A stretch of 64,000 nucleotides of DNA from assembly GCF_963082655.1 (NCBI RefSeq), contig NC_081552.1:93967582-94031581 (forward strand), read 5' to 3'. Position 1 is the first letter of the stretch; each line of letters opens with the position of its first letter. The position numbers were made by a program, and so were the translations under genes. This document shows positions 35,579-45,918 of this stretch, piece by piece. Source of the stretch: Stomoxys calcitrans. Its lineage: Eukaryota; Arthropoda; Insecta; Diptera; Muscidae. The notes under the pieces are model-generated. The model was not told the origin of the DNA, did not search any database, and was given only the letters and a program-made list of their open reading frames with translations.

Positions 35579-36282
35579 GCATTCCGTGATCGCCCGGATC
35601 TCCGCCTACAGGACCGTATTATGGCCAGGCAGTCTAAAACAGATCTCAGTCCCTGGGTTCTCAATGTAAACCCCCAGGCCCACTCTGTCCTCTAGCTTTG
35701 ATCCACCCGGTTAACATAATCTTCCAGATGGCAATACTAGGGTTCCGTCAATCCAAGGCTGTGACGATGGCAGCAGTGCCTCGCACTCGACTTCAAGGTT
35801 CATCTCAGGTATACGATCGGAAACCTCCTCCCTTCCTTCCAGGTTTCCTATCGTCGCCTCGATTATACCGCGATGGTATGAGCTGCTCTCATCCTCAATC
35901 CGTTCTCCCGTCGCCTTAAGTCTCATAGCCGTAGTGGCTGCCTCACACTTAATCTGTATGTCAATGGGTCGGATATCTAGAATAGTCTCCATTGCCCTAG
36001 TGGGCGTGGTTCTCATCGCTCCGCCTATGCCAAGACAACATGTACTCTGAACCTGTTGTATGGTCGTTATGTTGCACTTTTTCTCCATAGCAGTCCACCA
36101 AACTACTGAGGCGTAAGTAAGTAATGATCTAATCACGCTCCTATAGAGCCAGTGGACTATCCTAGGATTCAGGCCCCATTTCGAGCCTACGGCCCGTCTA
36201 CATATTGTCCAACATCCGTGAGCCTTCTAAGTACGCTCCTGAATGTGACACTTCCAATTCAGTTTCCTGTCCAAGATCACAC
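35579..36282 (-). pseudogene. LOA copy 3: RT thumb/connection and RNase H start
   Basis: A 141-codon frame (36136-35711) holds MIRSLLTYASVVWWTAMEKK, the thumb motif that follows the RT palm, then CCLGIGGAMRTTPTRAMETI and LDIRPIDIQIK, then the linker to RNase H. The frame ends just before the YTDGS motif, which is damaged (RLC then a stop). Copies 1 and 2 show the same order. The segment 36140-36282 connects to the palm in shifted frames. Confidence 0.8.
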
Positions 36283-36821
36283 CTAAGTATTTGACCTAGT
36301 CAGATATCGAAATCGTCTTATTGAGGAAACGTGGTGCGTTGAATTGGCCCACCTTCGTGTTCCTCGTGAACAAGCAAATTTCAGTCTTCTCTGGTTTAAC
36401 ATTGAGACCTCTGGGTCTAGCCCAGTCATATGCCAAATGCAAGACCTGTTCGGCCCTTCTGCATAGCTCGTTCGGATCCTTACCCCTTGGCTATCTGCAT
36501 AGCAGACGAGTTCAAATCCCTCCTCAGTCAGCATCCGTAATAGGTAATTTATGGTGGTCACCCATAGGAGTGGCGATAAAATGCCCCCCTGTGGCGTGCC
36601 CTGTGCCACTTCCTCCCTTATATTTATGCCATGGGACACACAATTTATCCACCTGTTCCTTAGCATATGGTTTATCCAGTCTTTAAAGACCGGGTCCACC
36701 CAGTGCTGTTCTAAGGATTGGATCAGTGTGTCGCTCCGCACATTGTTAAAAGCCCCCTCGATGTCAATGCATACCACCAGTGTGTACGTTTTGGTATCGA
36801 AGGATTCTTCTAGTTTATGCA
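36283..36821 (-). pseudogene. LOA copy 3: RT palm
   Basis: The frame carries three RT signatures. CIDIEGAFNNV (about residues 18-28) holds the first catalytic aspartate. AQGTPQGGILSPLLW (about 74-88) is the motif-B turn. CYADS (about 107-111) stands where YADD is expected. Right after YAD the frame changes: the next frame reads KDPNELCRRAEQVLHLAYDW and continues to KYLG-type thumb sequence, so a small indel has removed the second active-site aspartate. The apparent start is GTG formed partly by the target duplication, so the frame is truncated rather than initiated here. The clade (LOA, relatives Baggins/Bilbo) is judged from IEGAFNNV and TPQGGILSPLLW. Confidence 0.85.
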
Positions 36822-36834
36822 CAACCTCGCATTT
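36822..36834. repeat. Target-site duplication of LOA copy 3 (right)
   Basis: An exact copy of 34760-34772. Confidence 0.85.
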
Positions 36835-38112
36835 ACAAAACTCCTCTTGCGTTTTTCGCTCTCAAACTCTCTTTTTATAAAACGAACGACTTTCCGTAAA
36901 AGTTTGTGGAAATTTTTGCTGATTGCTCAAAGAGGATTGAAATAACAGAGACATTTTTTTGCTCTCAAAATTGTACGGCAAATGCTAAGCTTATAGGTGT
37001 GGGAAATTAGGGTAAGGATTTTGCCTTTTTCAATCGATCCTCCTGCCGGGTACAAATGTTACATTCAATTGAAGTTCGGTTTTTAAATTCGAAATTTGGT
37101 TTTGTTTAAGATGTGAATACAAAATATTTAAATTTCTTTTATTAAATTTTTAAAATTTTCGATTTTATGAAAAAAGTGTTTTTTCGTCAGTAGTCGGCAC
37201 CATTTTAGTAAAAAGATTATTAACTTACATACTTAACATGATTAACTTACATACTTAACACGAAAAACAAGAAAAAACGAAAAAGAAGCCATAAGCTCTC
37301 GCGGGATAAAGATTAAATACTCACAACCATAGGTATATTTTTTATACGAAAATCGGTCTATATAATAACTATATATAAATGGGATCCGATATGAAGCTAT
37401 TCGAAAAGAATGTAGAAAGGTCAATGCTATCCAATTTTCAAGGAAATCGGCTACTAATACGTCGTTTATGAGGTCAAGAAATTTAATCGATATGATCCGA
37501 TCTAGATCATATTAGAATGTTGAGAGTATCATACCCCTTTCGCGCGCTCTCTCTCTCTCTCCCCCCCGCCCCTCTCTCTCTCTCTCTCTCTAAAACGCAT
37601 TGATTACAATTTCAGCGAAATCGGGTAAAAAATTAGCCTTTTATAAGCTCAAAACATTAAATCGGGAAAAGGTGTATATGGCAATTTTATTACAATATGA
37701 TCCGGTCTCGACCATTTTCAAATTAAGGGTGATCTAATATAACACATTGTTGCAAATTTTGAACAAATTGGGTAAAAATATTCGTTTTAAGAGCTGAAAA
37801 GGGTAAATCGGCTGATCGGTTATACAGAAGCTATAAATAGATAGATATAGATGATGGTTTAGAATGGGCCTCTTTTATCGAACTAAACCTGACTTTGGAT
37901 GGGAAAGTAATCTATACCAAGTTTTAGCTGATTTTCTTAATTTTAAAAGGCTCAATTTCTTAATTTTAATGGTATTAGAATCCTTTTAAGCCAATCTGTC
38001 AATTCGATTTCTGAAGAGCGCAGAAGAACCATTTTCCACCCGGCACCCAAATGCCGACTAGTGGAAAATCCAATTTTTTATGACTCCTAAAGGCGGTTCC
38101 AATTTAAAAAAA
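36835..38112. other. Unassigned 1.3 kb with an A2-like relic and a CT/C tract
   Basis: From 37340 to 37870 there are weak A2 phrases (aaaatcggtctatataataa, cagcgaaatcgggtaaaa, cgatcggttatacagaagc), so it is probably a very old A-type copy. A mixed (CT)n and C-run tract lies at 37545-37592. The rest is AT-rich without support for a gene. Confidence 0.45.
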
Positions 38113-38487
38113 CAAGTAAAAGCGTGCTAAGTTCGGCCGGGCCGAATCTTATATACCCTACACCTTGGGTCGCATTTGTCGAGTTCTTTTCCGGGCATCT
38201 CTTCTTAGGCAAAAAAAAAATATAAGAAAAGATTTGCTCTGCTAAATAGAGAGATCGATTTATATGAGAGCTGTATCAGGCTATAGACCGATTCAGACCA
38301 TAATAAACACGTATGTAGATGGTCATGAGAGGATCCGACGTACAAAATTTCAGGCAAATCGGATAATAATTGCCACCTCTAGAGGCTCAAGATGTCAAGA
38401 TCCCAGATCGGTTTATATGGCAACTATATGAACCGATTTGAACCTTTTTTGGCACAGTTGTAGAAGTAAGTATTAAACACGTTATGA
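38113..38487 (+). repeat. A1 element, 3' truncated
   Basis: The head caagtaaaagcgtgctaag, tatataccctacacc and two body units (gatcg positions 38253 and 38406, 153 bp apart) are present. It stops in the second unit, adjacent to the candidate exon at 38490. Confidence 0.85.
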
Positions 38488-38489
38488 AA

Positions 38490-38835
38490 ATGGGTTCCAT
38501 ACGAGCCCATCAAAATTTAACAGACTTGAGGCAACTCCACGCCAAGATAGCAACTTCAAGACCAGAGACCAGGGACCACTGCGCAATCCTCAACGGGACA
38601 AAAAGGTATTTAAATTTTTTTTCTTTTATAAGAATTGTAAAACAGTGTCTAATTCTGTGAGTGACGTGGCTCTTTTTTTTTCTTCAGCCCATTCAGCGGC
38701 TCATTGTCATTTTCTCGCAAGATTTCACTGAGTGCATTTGGTCATTTCATAATCTTCACCCAAAAGCCTCCGGTCAATGTGGACCATTTTGTAAATTGCT
38801 GTAAATTAAGAGCCAATTCCAAACCGTATATGTAA
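38490..38835 (+). CDS. Candidate two-exon small gene or exon pair (uncharacterised)
   Basis: I do not recognise the product. Exon 1 (38490-38605) opens MGSIRAHQNLTDLRQLHAKI. Exon 2 (38688-38835) ends at a TAA. The 82-bp intervening sequence has intron features: gtattt at its start, ctaat near 38650, a run of T then cttcag ending at 38687. Joining at these sites keeps one frame of 87 codons plus stop, through LSFSRKISLSAFGHF. An 82-bp length is typical for fly introns. An in-frame ATG also lies at 38484, inside the adjoining A1 repeat, so the true start may have been lost or displaced. Codon use and the lack of repeats elsewhere set it apart from its neighbours. Chance cannot be excluded, and no domain or motif supports a function. 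Confidence 0.25.
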
Positions 38836-39258
38836 ATCCAGAGGCGCACTAAGCACATTCTAAAATTGTGGTTCTAAGAGAAGGCGATATTTATGAGAAA
38901 GGCCCACGCCGGACCATAGTGGTGGGTTAGATAACAGTTTAGACATGCAGCCCACGTGAAATTACACAATTTGATTTCCCAAAGTTACTTTAGAATGAGA
39001 CCTAGTAACTTAATATAAAATATCACAGAAAACATTTCATATAAATTTCTTTTTTTTTCTACTTTTATTAGGATAAACTAGAATTAAGTATAATACTCTA
39101 AGTTACAGCATTTGAAAATCAATGGTTAAGGCAAAAAGTTCCTATTCCACCTAATATCGCCACAGCATCGATCAAGAAAAGGGCCCTCTTCAACCGTCGA
39201 TGGACATAAACTTGGTGAGTCAATAAAGTAAGCAATTGTAGTTGTTGTAATTTTTTTT
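38836..39258. other. Unassigned spacer; short frame with a donor-like site
   Basis: A short plus frame around 39118-39208 (VPIPPNIATASIKKRALFNR) is followed by ttggtgagt at 39212-39220, which resembles a splice donor, but the frame stops (taa) before it. Nothing firmer can be said. Confidence 0.3.
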
Positions 39259-40435
39259 TATACCCTCCACCATAAGATGGGGGGTATACTAATTTCGTCA
39301 TTCTGTTTGTAACTACTCGAAATATTCGTCTGAGACCCCATAAAGTATATATATTCTTGATCGTCGCGAAATTTTATGTCGATCCAGCCATGTCCGTCCG
39401 TCTGTCCGTCCGTCCGTCTGTCTGTCGAAAGCACGCTAACTTCCGAAGGAGTAAAGCTAGCCGCTTGAAATTTTGCACAAATACTTCTTATTAGTGTAGG
39501 TCGGTTGGTATTGTAAATGGGCTATATCGGCCCATGTTTTGATATAGCTGTCATATAAACCGATCTTGGGTCTTGACTTCTTGAGCCTCTAGTGGGCGCA
39601 AATCTTATCCGATTTTAATGAATTATGGCACTACGTGTTTTGTTATGATATCCAACAACTGTGCCAAGTATGGTTCAAATCGGTCCATAACCTGATATAG
39701 CTGCCATATAAACCGATCTTGGGTCTTGACTTCTTGAGCCTCTAGAGTGTGCAATTCTTGTCCGATTGGAATGAAATTTTGCACGACGTGTTTTGTTATG
39801 ATATCCAACAACTATGCCAAGTATGGTTCAAATCGGTCCATAACCTGATATAGCTGCGATATAAACCGATCTTGGGTCTTGACTTCTTGAGCCTCTAGAG
39901 TGTGCAATTCTTGTCCGATTGGAATGAAATTGTGCACGACGTGTTTGGTCATGATATCCAACAACTATGCCAAGAATGGTTCAGATCGGTTCATAACCTG
40001 ATACAGCTGTCATATAAACCGATCTGGGATCTTGACTTCTTGAGCCTCTAGAGGTCGCAATTATTATCCGATTTGCCTGAAATTTTGTGCGACGGATTCT
40101 CTCATGACCATCAACATACGTGTTTGTTATGGTCTGAATCGGTCTATAGGCCGATACAGCTCCCATATAAATCGATCTCTCTATTTTACTTCTTGAGCCC
40201 CCAAAGGGCGCAATTCTTATTCGAATTAGCTGACATTTTACACAGGCCTTTAACATATAATTTAATTGTGGTCCAAACCGGACCATATCTTGATATCGCT
40301 CTAATAGCAGAGGAAATCTTTTCTTATATCCTTTTTTCCCAAAGAAGAGATGCCCGGAAAAGAACTCGACAAATGCGATCCATGGTGGAGGGTATATAAG
40401 ATTCGGCCCGGCCGAACTTAGCACGAGTTTACTTG
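39259..40435 (-). repeat. A1 (DINE-1-like) element, complete
   Basis: On the minus strand: head caagtaaactcgtgctaag and cggccgggccgaa, tatataccctccaccatgg, then a body with cgatc landmarks at 39561, 39714, 39867, 40020 and 40173 (all exactly 153 bp apart). The GTCY microsatellite is at 39389-39424 (ccatgtccgtccgtctgtcc). The tail gaatatatatactttat is followed by the terminal hairpin formed by accctccaccat and atggggggtata. Structure and tail words match the remembered DINE-1/INE-1 of Drosophila. No coding capacity is present; the 147-codon minus frame is an artefact of the 51-codon unit length. Confidence 0.9.
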
Positions 40436-40600
40436 TTTTTCAATAACTTGTTTTTGCTCTAACTATATAAAATGTGTTCAAAGTAATAATCAATGAAACT
40501 CTTCCATTCATAAAAGAATCACAAACAAGAAATAAAGAAAAGAAACAACAACAAATTTTATCATACGATCGGAGAGTATAATAAGCAAACGGAGGAAAAA
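40436..40600. other. 165-bp spacer between two inverted A1 elements
   Basis: AT-rich sequence without recognised content. It forms the loop of the large inverted repeat 39259-41761. Confidence 0.7.
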
Positions 40601-41761
40601 CAAGTAAAAGCGTGCTAAGTTCGGCCGGGCCGAATCTCATATACCCTCCACCATGGATCGCATTTGTCGAGCTCTTTTCCCGGCATCTCTTCTTAGGCAA
40701 AAAAAGGATTTAAGAAAAGATTTACTCTGCTATTGGAGAGATATCAAGATATGGTCCGGTTTGGACCACAATTAAATTATATGTTGGAGACCTGTGTAAA
40801 ATGTCAGCCAATTCGAATAAGAATTGCGCCCTTTGAGGGCTCAAGAAGTAAAATAGAGAGATCGATTTATATGGGAGCTGTATCGGGCTATAGACCGATT
40901 CAGACCATAATAAACACGTATGTTGATGGTCATGAGAGAATCCGTCGTACAAAATTTCAGGCATATCGGATAATAATTGCGACCTCTAGGGGTCAAGAAG
41001 TCAAGATCCCAGATCGGTTTATATGGCAGGTATATCAGGTTATGAACCGATTTGAACCTTATTCGACACAGTTGTTGGAAGTGAGAATAAAATACGTCAT
41101 GCAAAATTTCAGCCAAATCGGATAGGAATTGCGCCCTCTAGAAGCTCACGAAGTCAAATCCCCAGATCTGTTTATATGACAGCTATATCAGGTTATGGAC
41201 CGATTTCAACCATACTTAGCACAGTTGTTGGATATCATAACGAAATACTTCGTGCAAAAATTCATTCAAATCGGATAAGAATTGTGCCCTCTAGAGGCTC
41301 AAGAAGTCAAGACCCAATATCGGTTTATATGGCAGCTATATCAGGTTATGGACCGATTTGAACCATACTTGGCACAATTGTTGGATATCACAACGAAACA
41401 CGTCGTGCGAAGTTTCATTCCAATCGGGTAAGAATTGCGCACTCTAGAGGCTCAAGAAGTCAAGACCCAAGATCGGTTTATATGGCAGCTATATCAAAAC
41501 ATGGACCGATATGGCCCATTTACAATACCAACCGACCTACACTAATAAGAAGTATTTGTGCAAAATTTCAAGCGGCTAGCTTTACTCCTTCGGAAGTTAG
41601 CGTGCTTTCGACAGACAGACGGACGGACATGGCTAGATCGACATAGAATGTCGCGACGATCAAGAATATATATACTTTATGGGGTCTCAGACGAATATTT
41701 CGAGTAGTTACAAACAGAATGACGAAATTAGTATACCCCCCATCTTATGGTGGAGGGTATA
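40601..41761 (+). repeat. A1 (DINE-1-like) element, complete
   Basis: Same structure as its neighbour but on the plus strand. Landmarks lie at 40860, 41012, 41165, 41318 and 41471 (152 then 153 bp three times). The GTCY tract is acagacagacggacggacat (41610-41629). The tail ends tataccccccatcttatgg and tggagggtata. Flanking bases are aaaaa at the 5' side and aaaaa at the 3' side. Confidence 0.9.
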
Positions 41762-43289
41762 AAAACTTATTACACGTAGATATGTAACTGATTCTTGCTT
41801 TGACACACACATTCTATTTCTCAATGAGAACAAATTCATTGAGTAATAAAATTACTCTCATGATAGTTTTCTTTTGCCAGTGATGAAATCTTAAAAGCCA
41901 TGGAATAGTTAATCATATCGTAGAACATATTTATATACAATTGTACCTACATATTCCGTTCTAGAAAAGCCTGCTTTTGGACCAATTTGTGTCTATGTTT
42001 TGAAGTCAAATAGAAGTAATATGCCTATCATGAGAGAAAGTATTTCTTTTGGTATATTTTTTGATGTTTTCTATGCATAAATGCTTTGGACATTTTTTTA
42101 CGCATGTTAATGATAGCTAATAGTCCATACAATATATATATCCCATGATTTTTTTTTTTATTTAATAAAAAAAGCGAATTGTTCAAAATGTCATTGGAAT
42201 AGAATATTTATGAGTGTATCTTTTTCAAAAGGTTATAGTGGAGAGATGAATTAAAGTTTCAGGTTAATAGCGTAAATATGGGGTTCTATGTAAAATTAGT
42301 CGCTAGTAGAACCATCGATAGGGTGGGTAAAGATGCGAGGGTTTCTCAGAACAACTTGAAAACCACATAGGGCAAATTGATGGATATGTTTGCATAGTAA
42401 ATTAAACTTCACAGGAATATGGGGCTTTGTTTGTTATTTTGGTTCCTGATGAGTCGGTCCATAGATTTATTAAGTATAGCTACTAAATAAACTAGGAGTC
42501 TACAAAAATTTTAATTATGTCGTACATTCGTGGGACTTGCTAAGGAAAGGACAAGAACCCTCCCGTCGACTGCTTGCTAGCCCAATCAATAGCTCCTATT
42601 GTCCTTTTCCTAGCATAGTTTTTCTTTAAAATCTGGTTGATAGAAGGGACTTGTCCTGACGTATTTTGACATACTACCTGTACGTTACAGGTGGGACAAG
42701 ATGAAATCCGCCCAGTGGGCAAAACTCCCTGATCAACGTTTTGAGGACCTACCCGGATTAGAGCTCTGATCCTAGCGCCCACGGAACTCACTCAATTTAA
42801 ATTGGGACAAATAACCCTTCTTGCCATGTTATTCTGTAATTGTCTTCATAGGTCGTCCGTTGTGGTCCGAAGTCAGTCCGGCATTTACCCCTGCAACCCG
42901 GAGAGGTTGCAAGCATCTGGAGTGGCGATGGTGGCTGATGATTGACAAAGTGTATCGAAGATATTCTTGATTTTGCTGTAAAAATTCTGTCGACTTCATT
43001 ATTTTTTTAACGCGTTTTTCATACATCCAGCCAACTCCAATTTCAAGGTCCAAAAGAGAGCAAACCGGCAAGGAAGTACTCCATCTTCCTCAAATTTTCC
43101 CTCATGGCAGCATTCGACCAGTCCTTCCTTGACGGCTTCACCTCCTCTTCCACCCGTTTCATTTACTGAACACCTGATGATTCATTCACTAAAGGGGGAT
43201 GAACACAGCTGGAAAGCCACACACCACAAGAATGCAAATTTAATATGAAACATTGAAATTATACAATAAATTAAATAAAACTTTACCTT
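41762..43289. other. Mostly AT-rich 1.5 kb; unassigned frames at 42540-43071
   Basis: Up to 42500 it is AT-rich and featureless. On the minus strand, 43071-42829 (80 codons, MPVCSLLDLEIGVGWMYEKR) and 42791-42540 (83 codons, with SSCPTCNVQVVC) are less AT-rich and could be the remains of one coding region. I recognise no domain. The CxxC pair and the local composition are the only positive signs. Confidence 0.35.
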
Positions 43290-43365
43290 TTGTCCCAGCC
43301 AAGTATTGAACCAAGAACCTTCTGTTTACAAAGCAGACGCTCTATGCATTCGTTAACATCAGTAT
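43290..43365 (-). repeat. tRNA-like relic, possibly a SINE head
   Basis: The sequence ccaagtattgaaccaagaac, then cttctgtttacaaagcagac, then gctctatgcat is the reverse of a tRNA 3' half (decayed box B, anticodon-arm-like part). No body matching the other SINE was found, so it is either another SINE family or a tRNA pseudogene. Confidence 0.4.
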
Positions 43366-43532
43366 TGTTTGAGTCTTCGACTATTTTCCCATTTCAATAT
43401 ATACTAACAACACAAAGCAAATTTTCTTACTTATTTTTATCAAAGAAGGCCATGCCTATTTTGTTCAGCTTTGTCATGTTCTATTTATAGACACAATGTC
43501 TCACCATTAGAAGTGTGTTTATTAGATTGTTC

Positions 43533-43935
43533 TTAATTTCGAACATGTATTAGTGAATTCAAGAAGTGCTCGGTTGTACATGGCGCTTTGGGAGTTGAAA
43601 CCATCCATTTCGTCTTATCTTCATTTACTGCCATACCCATTTTCACTGATTCTCTTTCGATTTTTTCAATGGCTGCAGTTACTACTTCCGGCGACCGACC
43701 TATGATGTCGATGTCGTCGGCATAGGCGAGTAGAATGTGTTCTCTTGTGATTATTGTGCTATATCTATTCACATCTACATCTAGTATAATCTTCAGCAGG
43801 ATATTAAAGAGATCACTCGATAGGCTGTCTCCTTGTCTGAAACCTCGTTTGGTATTGAATGGTTCGGAGAGATTCTTTCCTAATCTTACTGAGAAACGCG
43901 AGCAAATGCCATCCTGCAGAGTTTTATTAATTTTA
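43533..43935 (-). pseudogene. Non-LTR reverse transcriptase fragment, clade unresolved
   Basis: Read on the minus strand, motif B appears as FRQGDSLSSDLFNILL (about 43865-43818). In the next frame comes ILLAYADDIDIIGRSPEVV with the catalytic YADD (about 43735-43690), then AIEKIERESVKMGMAVNEDK and TKWMVST of the palm end. Only about 130 residues remain and they lie in two frames. The upstream part is cut at the MITE at 43968. RQGDSLS with YADDIDIIGR differs from the LOA, I and jockey elements elsewhere in the window, so this is a fourth LINE lineage here. Non-functional. Confidence 0.75.
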
Positions 43936-43967
43936 CGGGGATATCAAACTCAGACATGGCTAGAAAG

Positions 43968-44298
43968 TAAACCCCGTTTACACTGCTCTTTAAATCCGGA
44001 TTTAATGGCTCGATCATCTATTTTCCCTTTATTAAGTCAGCTGACGATAGCCTTAAACCCCGTTTACACTGCTCTTTAAATACGGATTTAAATGCTCGAT
44101 CATCTGTTTTCCCTTTATTAAGTCAGCTGACGATAGCCTTAAATACCGATTACACTGTTCTTTAAATACGAATTCAATGGCTTGATCATCTGTTTTCCGT
44201 TTATAAAATCAGCTGACGAGAGTCTTATATCCGGATTTAAAGAGCAATGTAAATGGGATTTTAAATCCTGATTTAATGAACAGTGTAAACTGGGTTTA
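43968..44298. mobile_element. MITE with long TIRs and a triplicated 86-bp unit
   Basis: The left end taaaccccgtttacactgct and right end cagtgtaaactgggttta are inverted copies, and pairing continues through tttaaatccggattta-like sequence. The left terminal unit is repeated three times with starts at 43968, 44054 and 44140 (86-bp spacing). Each unit runs from cccgtttacactg to cagctgacgatagcctt. No coding capacity is seen. The target duplication is unclear (aag or taa). Confidence 0.75.
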
Positions 44299-44372
44299 AA
44301 GGGTATCGAAAAAAAACGCGACACGACTTAAAAACGACATATGTTGCATTGATACATGACATACTGTAATTA

Positions 44373-44597
44373 GCAGGTAGTGTACCGTACACAGCTGAGT
44401 AAATTTTTTTCTCGCGAAGTGCACTGTCTGTCAACGAATTTTTTGTTGTGTGTGTGTATCATAGTTAGAACCATACACTCCAAACAACGAAAAATGGCGC
44501 GAACTAGTAACATACACAAAATCAGAGTTGCACTAACCACTGATTTTGACAGACAGTGTACTCAATATTTTGTTGTTGGGCAACTGCCACTACCTGC
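44373..44597 (+). mobile_element. MITE-E copy 1 (225 bp)
   Basis: The ends gcaggtagtgtacc and gccactacctgc are short imperfect TIRs. The interior has cacagctgagtaaatttttt, actgtctgtcaacgaatttt and ttttgacagacagtgtact. The same element lies in reverse at 63684-63905. Confidence 0.75.
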
Positions 44598-44640
44598 AAA
44601 TGAATATATATTGCATTGACATTTGATCATGACATAATTA

Positions 44641-44735
44641 CCAGGTAGTGTACCATAAACAGCTGAGTAAAATTTTTTTCGCGAGTACACTATCTGTCAA
44701 CGAGTTGGTTGCGTGTGAGTATATAGTGAAGAAAG
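44641..44735 (+). repeat. MITE-E partial copy
   Basis: It begins ccaggtagtgtaccataaac and runs through tgtcaacgagttggttgcgt, then loses similarity near 44735, where the I-like LINE starts. Confidence 0.7.
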
Positions 44736-44847
44736 ATGGTGGTGTGTGTGTTTTTTTTTTCGTATATTGTTGCTGGTTGAGTGTGGTTATAATTATATTT
44801 GGTGGTTGGTGGTCGATCTTTTTAGTGGCTGCTAAAAAGCTGACGTG

Positions 44848-45710
44848 ATGTCGCCTGGGGTGAAAAAGAAATAGGAATGTGGTGTGCTGTCCAAATCATT
44901 AATTTTGGCGCACATTTCTGCCGACAAGACTACAAAGAGCAAGAATACGACTTTTAATGCCAATAGAACGTTGGAGATGAACATTAGTGACGCTGAAATG
45001 TTGGATAAACAGGTAGATGAAGGCATTGTTACCAATAATTTCGTAGATGTTGCTGCTGGTGCCAATGCTATACAGGAGTGGACTGGAAAGAGGACAAGTA
45101 AAGCTGCTAAACAGGTAATGGAAATCTTAGGGCAAGTTGGATCGACAAGGTTAACTGGCAGGGGAAAAAAAGAGCAATGGATGAGGAGAAGATTTTATAT
45201 TCCGATGATCATGTCGGTTATTGTGTAGTGCTGGTTGACACATCCAAAGCGGAAACGATTAAAAATACGAGAAGGAAAAATGGGTTGTATCTTTAGGAGA
45301 AGATTAAGGAGATTAAAGATGTGGGTCTAACTTTACATAAAATCGAATTTCTCAGCATAAATGCTGCAAACAATTTTTTTATGAATGAGAATTTGTTGGA
45401 GAAAAATATAAGAACAAAATATAAGCATTTATTCTCAGAAGCTATGTGGAAACTTTTGGTGTCTTACGAGATATTCCTCTCTCTATTTCAGAAATCAGAG
45501 ATGATATTCAGTACCACCTGTCCAACGAAGGTTGCACTCTGAAAGTCTAACACTTTTTACCCAGCCATAAGACAATGTAAGAGGTGTATTAAATGCAGCG
45601 TGGAAGGAGATGGTTGTGATGGGAGTTGCGAGATTGGTAGATGTGTTCTTTGTAAGAAAAATGGGCATGTTGCCACAGATAGAGATTAATGTCCACGTCT
45701 GAAGTTCTAG
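44848..45710 (+). pseudogene. I-like LINE ORF1 (gag-like) relic
   Basis: An ATG at 44848 starts MSPGVKKK followed by an in-frame TAG at 44872. The same frame continues for 114 codons (ECGVLSKSLILAHISADKTT onward). Further frames (45321-45542 and the stretch 45545-45690) complete the region. Near its end CKRCIKCSV and CVLCKKNGHVATDRD form zinc-knuckle motifs (CxxC and CxxCxxxxGH) of the kind found in ORF1 proteins of I- and jockey-type elements, which bind the element RNA. At least two frameshifts and two stops are present. Between 45710 and 45919 the endonuclease domain should follow but is absent. Confidence 0.7.
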
Positions 45711-45918
45711 AGACCTACAGCCAGGTCCAATCAAATCGTTTTGAGATTCTGGCTGATAATGAAGATTCTCAACAGAGTCCGGATCGTGAAGTAAACACTA
45801 AAAAAAAAACATTGAATTCAATACAATTCTGATACCGTGGCCCTACAATAGGGTGGCAAGGAATTTAACGGTTGGGGGGGTGTAACAGACTACACCAAGA
45901 GCCCAAGGTTATTCTAGG

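Larger units (their letters stand above)
34773..36821 (-). mobile_element. LOA-like LINE copy 3, 5'-truncated insertion
   Basis: The element lies between 13-bp target-site duplications. It begins inside the RT palm at 36821 and ends at the 3' UTR with ttcaacctaacctttgaaa. This is the expected outcome of target-primed reverse transcription that stopped early. Its coding parts are described separately. Confidence 0.85.

Noticed and set aside
35130..35669. 179-codon plus frame
   Set aside because: Antisense to the LOA RNase H frame, whose motifs are clear on the minus strand.
39981..40424. 147-codon frame and similar frames (words such as PRSVYMAAISGYEPI) in many places
   Set aside because: They lie in A1 tandem units of 51 codons, so one unit frame repeats. 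They are repeat artefacts, present on both strands, without a domain.
39259..40435. A1 as a TIR DNA transposon (MITE) because of tataccctccacc at both ends
   Set aside because: The inverted parts are subterminal, the tip is a caagtaaaagcg sequence without counterpart at the other end, and copies lack a target duplication. The Helentron-type explanation fits better.
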